DNA from: Bradyrhizobium sp. B097
Lineage (GTDB): Bacteria > Pseudomonadota > Alphaproteobacteria > Rhizobiales > Xanthobacteraceae
DNA: 64,000 nt
Reading direction: 5' to 3'
NCBI RefSeq assembly: GCF_038957035.1
Contig: NZ_CP152412.1
Span: 930,001 to 994,000, forward strand
Under the pieces are notes generated by a model. The model ran no database searches and was not told the origin of the DNA. It saw only the letters and a program-made list of their open reading frames with translations. Shown in pieces: positions 61,001 to 64,000 of the stretch. The position numbers were made by a program, and so were the translations under genes. The first letter of the stretch is position 1. Each line of letters begins with the position of its first letter.

Positions 61001-64000
61001 CGGGTGCCGATCTCGCCGCCGCCGACCAGCGCACGTTGCAAACGACCCAGGCGCTCAACGGGAGCGGCAACCTGACGCTGAGCGATCCAGCCTACAATTC
61101 GTCGCGCAACGGCACGTTCTTCAGCGTGCTGCGCACCGGCACCGGCAGTCTCGACCTGCTGGCCGGCGGCAGCTTCAGCGAGGCCACGCCATATGGCGTC
61201 TATACGGCCGGCACCCAGGCGGCGCCGATCCTGGCGGCCGACGGCAGCAATCCCTACGACCTCGTCGGTGTCACCAGCAGCGGCAACTCGCACGCCTGGT
61301 ACCCCGAGCATGGCGGCGACCTCCTGCTCACCGCGCAACGGGATATCACCGGTAACATCCAGATCGCGGACAACAACATCCGGTTCGCCGACTCCAATCT
61401 CACCGCCAACTGGCTCCGGCTGCAAGGCGGTGGCGCCTCCGCCGATCCGGCTGCCTGGTGGATCAATTTCGGCTCGCTTGCGAAGACCAACCCTTATGAT
61501 AACGGCCAACAGCTGATCGGCTTTCAGGGGATTGGCACGCTCGGCGGCGGCAATCTCATCGTGATCGCGGGCGGCAATGCCGGCGTGACGGGCAATAGCT
61601 CGACCGGCCTCGACCTGGCGGTCGCCTCGACCGGCCGTATTCTGCCGAATGGCACGTTGGTAGAGACCGGTGGCGGCAATCTGGTCGTGAAGATTGGCGG
61701 CGGACTCAATCCGGTGGTGCCGACGACGCCTTACGGTCAGGGTCAGGTGCCGGACTATTTCGGCTCGATCACCAACCTGCGCGGCGACACCACCGTCAGT
61801 GCCGGGTCGGTCGGCGCGCTGGCCCCGAACACCTGGGGCTCCTATCTGGTTTCGTACGATCCGCGCGCCGTTGATCCCAACGTCTTCAAGCGCTCGCTCA
61901 AGACGCCGGGGCCGCTCGTCATGCCGGGCGATGGCAGCGTCAGCATCGTTACGCGCGGCGACCTCGTGCTCGGCGGCGCGGGGGACGCCGGCATGGCGTC
62001 GCCGGTCGATCTGAACGGCATTGCGTATACGGTGCGCAATGCCGACGGCACCACGACACTCCACAGCCGCGGGCAATCGAACTTCACATTGTGGACGCCG
62101 GCGACCGCGATCAATCTCTACGCGGCGGGTGGTGATGCGGCCGTATTGAGCGGAGTTTCCTTCAGCGGCACGGCTTTCTTTCCGGGAACGCTGATCGTCG
62201 CGGCCGCCAACGGTGATATCCGCTTTACGGAGCCTGGGGCCGGCGGCGGAGTGCCGACAATCGAGCTGACGTCGTCGCCGCTCGGCCAACTCGAATTGTT
62301 GGCGGCCGGCTCGGTCTACGGGACGAGCCAGGTCGTGGCGATGTCAGGCGCGGACATGAGCACGCTGGCGACGCCGTTCAATCCTGTCTTTGCCACTGGC
62401 ACCGGCGGCGCCGGCAGCTCCAATGCGTGGGCGAACGCCGCCAATCGCATCAATCCCATCAGTCCAATCGCCTTCGGCGAGGACACGCCCATCTCCAACC
62501 TGCATGCAGGTGATAACCGGCCGGCCCTGGTCTACGCCGGCGTCGACATTGTCGATCTCACCCTCGGCCAGGCTCAGCCGGAGAGCCCGAGTGGTGGCGC
62601 GTATTTCTATCCGACCCACAGCACCTGGTATATCGCGGCCAAGCCGTTCGAGGTCGTTGCCGGCCGCGATATCGTCGGCACCGGTCCCGTGCCCAGTGTG
62701 TTCCTGAACAACGGGCCGAACGACATCTCGCTGATGCAGGCCGGCCGCGACATCTTCTATCAATCCGTCGCTGTTCTCGGTCCTGGCCTGCTTCAGCTAC
62801 AGGCTGGCCGCAACCTGTATCAGGGCTACTACGGCTCTCTGCTCAGCGTGCGCGATATCGTCAATCAGTCCAACACCACGGGCGGTGCCGGCATCGTCAC
62901 GATCGCCGGTGTCGGCGCCAGCGGTCCTGATTACACCGATTTCGCCAAGCTGTATTTCAACGCAGCGAACCAGCTTCCCGGCGACGGCACGCCGCTCGCC
63001 GGCAGCGGCAAGGTCGCCAAGGCCTACGCCGACGAATTATACGATTGGCTGCATAAGCGCTTCTCGTCCGGTCAGAACTATATCTACAAGGGCCAGTCCT
63101 ACATCTTCACCGGCACGAAGGACGACGCGTTGGCGTTCTTCCTGTCGCTGCCCGTGGAGCAGCAGGGCGTGTTCGTCCGCGACATCTACTACAAGGAGCT
63201 CACGCTCGGCGGTCGCGAATACAACGACAAGGCCAGCCGCCGCTACGGTAGCTATCTGCGTGGGCGCGATGCGATCGCCACGCTGTTCCCGGATCAGGAT
63301 GCGCAAGGCAATCCGCTGACCTATTCCGGCAAGATCACGATGTTCAGCAGCGTCACGGGCTCCACCACCGTCAACGGCGTCACCGTCCCGGTGGTCAGCG
63401 ATGCCGGGATCAACACCCAGTATGGCGGCGACATTCAGATCCTCAATCCGGGCGGGCAGACCATCATCGGGGTCGAGGGCGTGACGCCAGGTCCTGGTGC
63501 TGGCCTGATCACGCAAGGCCAGAACAGCAATATCGATGTGTATTCGCTCGGCAGCGTGCTGCTCGGCCAGAGCCGCATCATGACCACGTTCGGCGGCAAT
63601 GTGCTGGTGTGGTCGGCGACCGGCGACATCAACGCCGGCCGCGGCTCGAAGACGACGGTGATCTATACGCCGCCGCTGCGCACCTATGACGCGTATGGCA
63701 ATATCGCACTGTCGCCGGCGGCACCGGCCAGTGGTGCCGGCATCGCGACGCTCGCGACCATCCCCGGCACTCCGCCGAGCGACGTCGACCTGATCGCGCC
63801 GCTCGGCACCATCGATGCGGGCGAAGCCGGCATCCGTGTCTCAGGCAACGTCAACCTCGCCGCGCTGCAGGTGGTCAACGCCGCCAACATCCAGGTGCAG
63901 GGCACCTCGACCGGCATTCCGACGGTTCAGGGGCCGCCGGTCGGGGCGCTGACATCAGCGTCAAACACGGCCGGCGCCAGCCAGCAGGCCGCGGCGCCAC
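52024..64000 (+). CDS. giant filamentous haemagglutinin (TPS exoprotein, DUF3739), 3' end outside window
   Basis: One frame stays open from ATG 52024 (GGGGAA 6 bases ahead) to the window edge: at least 3,992 codons. A basic ~33-residue N-terminus precedes the hydrophobic segment MLLAGTSTLALLLTGLEGASA (long signal peptide), then an Ala/Gln-rich helical stretch (~65-120). The TPS/haemagglutination domain is at ~160-260 (ILNWQSLNVGSQTTLNFSQ, ALNRVVGNAG, VLVINQNGIIFGG, INVGSLIASSANI). A beta-helix of GGxLxL/GDI-type repeats fills ~300-3600, and a DUF3739-type region begins near 3670 (YADELYDWLHKRF, GVFVRDIYYKELTLGGREYN, QYGGDIQILNPGGQT). It should be secreted by a TpsB partner, not seen in this window. 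Confidence 0.93.
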   Translation, partial: MQSRQRVARRPRLDPRRVVPPSSRQRIGLASHSMLLAGTSTLALLLTGLEGASARPFGNFATTNSAPAIASDAAAAAAQQATDVARQSQGALMRATQAIQALQAAQSAARSAAAASQRSATLPQVAVPNGLAPGGLQVAPGAVPGSSLWQGAALPSQAASGGQTTVTVNQTAPQAILNWQSLNVGSQTTLNFSQQASNWTALNRVVGNAGPSQILGRITAPGQVLVINQNGIIFGGASQINVGSLIASSANIADSQFRASGLYSTQSGTNYLPSFTGAGGKIVVESGALITTNAPSSVTTGGGFVLLMGTEVDNAGAITTPKGQTQFAAGDDFILRAGYGTNTNQNSTTRGNEIAPVLYRGSGSGTVSNTGLVLAQQGDITLAGHAVTQDGILVSTTSVNQRGAIHLLNSASDATGSVTLTNNGISLILPETDAAAALVSGIDPSVTALNSQRDALIASAKPNLLATGQFDNLSTLSDRPDQSRIEIVTGGTIDFRNGSLTMAQGGQVTASAGKRVFAESGSVIDVSGTTGTVLPVSANSIKVNVQGNELRDSPQNRDNGTLINSNLWIDARDLTLVPAGTGGYATDRYYTAGGLLEVSGYLNNTGHKIGEWTAVGGTITLSAPEVVAQRGAIFNISGGAVQYQSGYVRQTLLLGNDGRIYNADDAPANLTYVAVANGFIVNHAHWNVIEVYLSPFGRGSSRWENGYTVGRDAGSLVLATPTSVFEGTILANVIDGENQIAKRPTGVTDGYKLTQNTVPLAGTLALGQYNGYGLANAYNTDVSFGNVAPVTGGLDLTSALPAGRVNTAWFDAPALNSFGLGGLNINTANKISIDAPLQLSSGAQVKLIAPTVDIAAGITARSGTVTVSNILNSATGTFSLTNSAGGAALTLEPGAVIDTRGLWVNAQTNPNSVSGLGFLDGGNVTFDSTQDVKLAAGSTVDVSSGGAVLINGKTQGGKGGNVTILAGHTQQDAGTPGDGNLVLDGAIRAWGVTGGGTLTISTPGNILIGDSAELAGGVLPAGTPAPVALKFAQPLTIPAGQPLPVPLTLTFTSLVYDVPTPVDIRNAGVPSVPTGADWPVPTGITVQTRVNGNTQYWSTGSVLPAGSIISGFSLGGATGDVIPAGTVIPSSVFPNGLPVLPYQITYAAGSVQSTPMTYPVGSTIPVGGVIPQTVAVEPAPSLNPAFFTAGFSNYDINGGLGVVVANNTVLAAAMPVYRFTASSYAAPARTDPSSALELWTPPLFTGDPRKAAVTQRGGASLTLRSLIKPSTGGAIVVGDGASVSVDPGQSITLDAFGQISVFGNLTAHGGSINLVNDAYGSPVRAGFNFDLSGNGRGISIWVDAAAKLDVSGLAYQASDISGHPFGKATDGGSITINGGGAFVIVRPGAELNADGTQVAIDLAAGGTALSSRPQIVTTNGGSITLSSQSGLYLDGDIHAFSGGAGASGGSLSIALTTPNFDGNSFPKGVAPANVIVPSLMTVVQARPASSLPEDIAPGTAASHLTFGQATVSADMVKAGGFDSLTLTSGDYMAFSGNVSLALGRSLTLTAAAFASGAPVTGPVDPSMPATTGNVRVSAPYILFREATAVVPDGTISGSIRNPGGAALPTTATFEADANQIDIQGLIGFSARSPNHMYAPGFLTTKLVSQGDIRFLSMPGVVATQLSTSGNLDLLAAQIYPATNAVATVIAGSGNSDPTTTLTIGRTTDAIPDAPLSVFGQLAFQAPVIEQGGIVRAPFGLLTFGLSWPVYTPHVDLLPGSLTSVSMAGLTIPYGGTIDGVTYTYNGTSIRTIGLTNFNNNGPQSGIILDGQSINVASGAILDMSGGGTLAGAGFVSGRGGSVNVINTPLVNANPATLVSKASDKVYAILPGYSSGYAPIAPENGAGDPAIGQQVTIPSGVPGLPAGTYTLLPSNYALLPGAYRVELGGSTTTPVGSPITIGNGTYAATVTTGIANTAIKGSLPVTALITAGTSVRKYSQFNEQSYSDFLLANVAQFGGVRPLLPSDGKTLEIIFEMPNATPIGPALTFDGTALFQGTQGGNAGQVALLNVGEVYADAPTQGFSSPSVGAADLNALKAPRLLVNGTVITSNGTLFLSQPYGHDLFIRDGVSLSAGEMFFIGNNISVGNNVTLNTVGQGAVPFDSVSTGMSYAVSQFTVLALSNGDINFLPSNVGNGSITIGAGSSLYSEGTLAFVTKGASAIDPTAHFGSSNIALAVGTINIGDAATVAAAGAPAGLMFDQTLFNTLVNGDPLHNAPALKTITLAAANSINLFGNAGLDATGSGVNLVLNTSAIYGYGGAGDSSTIAADKITWNGLSGATPPAIAAGGPGTGIGTLNLVANEIDFGRFASLDTSTASRVIYGFSNVNITGNSRIISAGNSKLFVYQSPSSDPAAVFGQSGSGGNLTLTTPLLTGAQKSIMAYSAGGALNVVAPAGIAPSAAGSTVAGAEIDLTGGSVGIDSTILLPSGKLVVNATGDIALGGASRIDLGGRPSTIQAATVYGFGGTAIFNSAQGSLTQLAGSVIDVSATNAGAGSISIAAANGPVTLGGVLNGAATNGYASGDFSIAAGRLSNSDFAALNALLTQGGFFDARAFDIRNGDLVVGDGVKASNVTIATDNGSLTVVGTIDASGAAPGTIRLSAGNGLALAPTAVLDVHGMVLQVDGYGQPIEARNRGHIELTAAGGALTLASGATMNLTTPNGVAYGDVVLNAQRTAETSGDIAINAGGPVNIKGAYSIALNAFWTYDLPGGSTINQATLDGYDVASTAFINAALGNAGLAARVAGLSAYGSTYHLRPGVQITSSGDLSTSGDIDLAGYRYGPNANRDATSARYGAGEPMALVIRAGGSVTVKGSISDGFKSSPGAPASIRIFDATNSPYFTQRSFSGYTYWYDGQTDVYVVSNWTVPNDDFYNWWINNFWGPLVDTNNNSYNPGDTIPAGTILSASNSYGFAFEPGSMPTVAVVATPAIPAAAGTAAGAQMLAPGSLSASIRLVAGADLAAADQRTLQTTQALNGSGNLTLSDPAYNSSRNGTFFSVLRTGTGSLDLLAGGSFSEATPYGVYTAGTQAAPILAADGSNPYDLVGVTSSGNSHAWYPEHGGDLLLTAQRDITGNIQIADNNIRFADSNLTANWLRLQGGGASADPAAWWINFGSLAKTNPYDNGQQLIGFQGIGTLGGGNLIVIAGGNAGVTGNSSTGLDLAVASTGRILPNGTLVETGGGNLVVKIGGGLNPVVPTTPYGQGQVPDYFGSITNLRGDTTVSAGSVGALAPNTWGSYLVSYDPRAVDPNVFKRSLKTPGPLVMPGDGSVSIVTRGDLVLGGAGDAGMASPVDLNGIAYTVRNADGTTTLHSRGQSNFTLWTPATAINLYAAGGDAAVLSGVSFSGTAFFPGTLIVAAANGDIRFTEPGAGGGVPTIELTSSPLGQLELLAAGSVYGTSQVVAMSGADMSTLATPFNPVFATGTGGAGSSNAWANAANRINPISPIAFGEDTPISNLHAGDNRPALVYAGVDIVDLTLGQAQPESPSGGAYFYPTHSTWYIAAKPFEVVAGRDIVGTGPVPSVFLNNGPNDISLMQAGRDIFYQSVAVLGPGLLQLQAGRNLYQGYYGSLLSVRDIVNQSNTTGGAGIVTIAGVGASGPDYTDFAKLYFNAANQLPGDGTPLAGSGKVAKAYADELYDWLHKRFSSGQNYIYKGQSYIFTGTKDDALAFFLSLPVEQQGVFVRDIYYKELTLGGREYNDKASRRYGSYLRGRDAIATLFPDQDAQGNPLTYSGKITMFSSVTGSTTVNGVTVPVVSDAGINTQYGGDIQILNPGGQTIIGVEGVTPGPGAGLITQGQNSNIDVYSLGSVLLGQSRIMTTFGGNVLVWSATGDINAGRGSKTTVIYTPPLRTYDAYGNIALSPAAPASGAGIATLATIPGTPPSDVDLIAPLGTIDAGEAGIRVSGNVNLAALQVVNAANIQVQGTSTGIPTVQGPPVGALTSASNTAGASQQAAAP

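Noticed and set aside
52567..63516. Many long minus-strand frames opposite the haemagglutinin gene
   Set aside because: They mirror the repetitive Ala/Gly-rich coding strand; none shows a family motif.

Overview
The window reads as chromosome of a high-GC alphaproteobacterium, most likely Bradyrhizobium or a close relative (Nitrobacteraceae). This is inferred from the Porin_2-type major porin, the small conserved rhizobial genes (UPF0262, DUF1192, an RcdA-like DUF1465 protein), a C-minus L31, and many intergenic palindromes of rhizobial type. No database search was possible.

Layout. 1-2156: housekeeping genes (UPF0262 tail, LMW phosphatase-like, maf, yacG) and tRNA-Phe. 2157-8030: a scarred accessory stretch directly 3' of the tRNA, with a decayed serine recombinase, a SANT/Myb-type DNA-binding protein, the porin, an IS5-type transposase fragment, an epoxide hydrolase and a frameshifted secreted protein. 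8102-19885: CgeB-like glycosyltransferase, UDP-galactopyranose mutase, class C beta-lactamase-like hydrolase, PQQ sugar dehydrogenase facing a di-heme peroxidase, an ArsR-SRPBCC operon, two alpha/beta hydrolases, a CGNR regulator with an operator-like cluster, and small proteins. 20113-26053: an adenylate-forming ligase (CoF synthetase/PaaK-like) coupled to an ABC-2 exporter and a GNAT enzyme, then a DEAD-box helicase. 26267-34100: c-di-GMP enzymes, quinone oxidoreductase and a methionyl-tRNA synthetase with a structured leader. 34381-41661: DUF1192, RcdA-like protein, DUF7660-like protein, PdxR-like regulator, PaiB, LysE exporter, rpmE, and an MsbA-like ABC exporter. 42195-45217: amidohydrolase and CobW-like GTPase lying between two inverted copies of a dispersed repeat. 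45345-49391: cobalamin riboswitch, TonB-dependent receptor and PepSY membrane protein. 49392-64000: a cell-surface-signalling-type locus of STN-TonB fusion, FecI-type sigma and FecR, leading into an enormous filamentous haemagglutinin frame that is still open at the window edge (at least 3,992 codons).

The most unusual arrangement is the last one. Regulators usually tied to TonB-dependent receptors sit directly upstream of a giant TPS-type exoprotein, and the signal-receiving STN domain is carried by a small TonB-like protein rather than by a receptor. The riboswitch-controlled receptor operon immediately upstream may supply the missing receptor partner. Other points of interest are the metG leader, the operator cluster before the CGNR gene, an alpha/beta hydrolase lacking its nucleophilic serine, a possible orphan small RNA before rcdA, and the repeat families.
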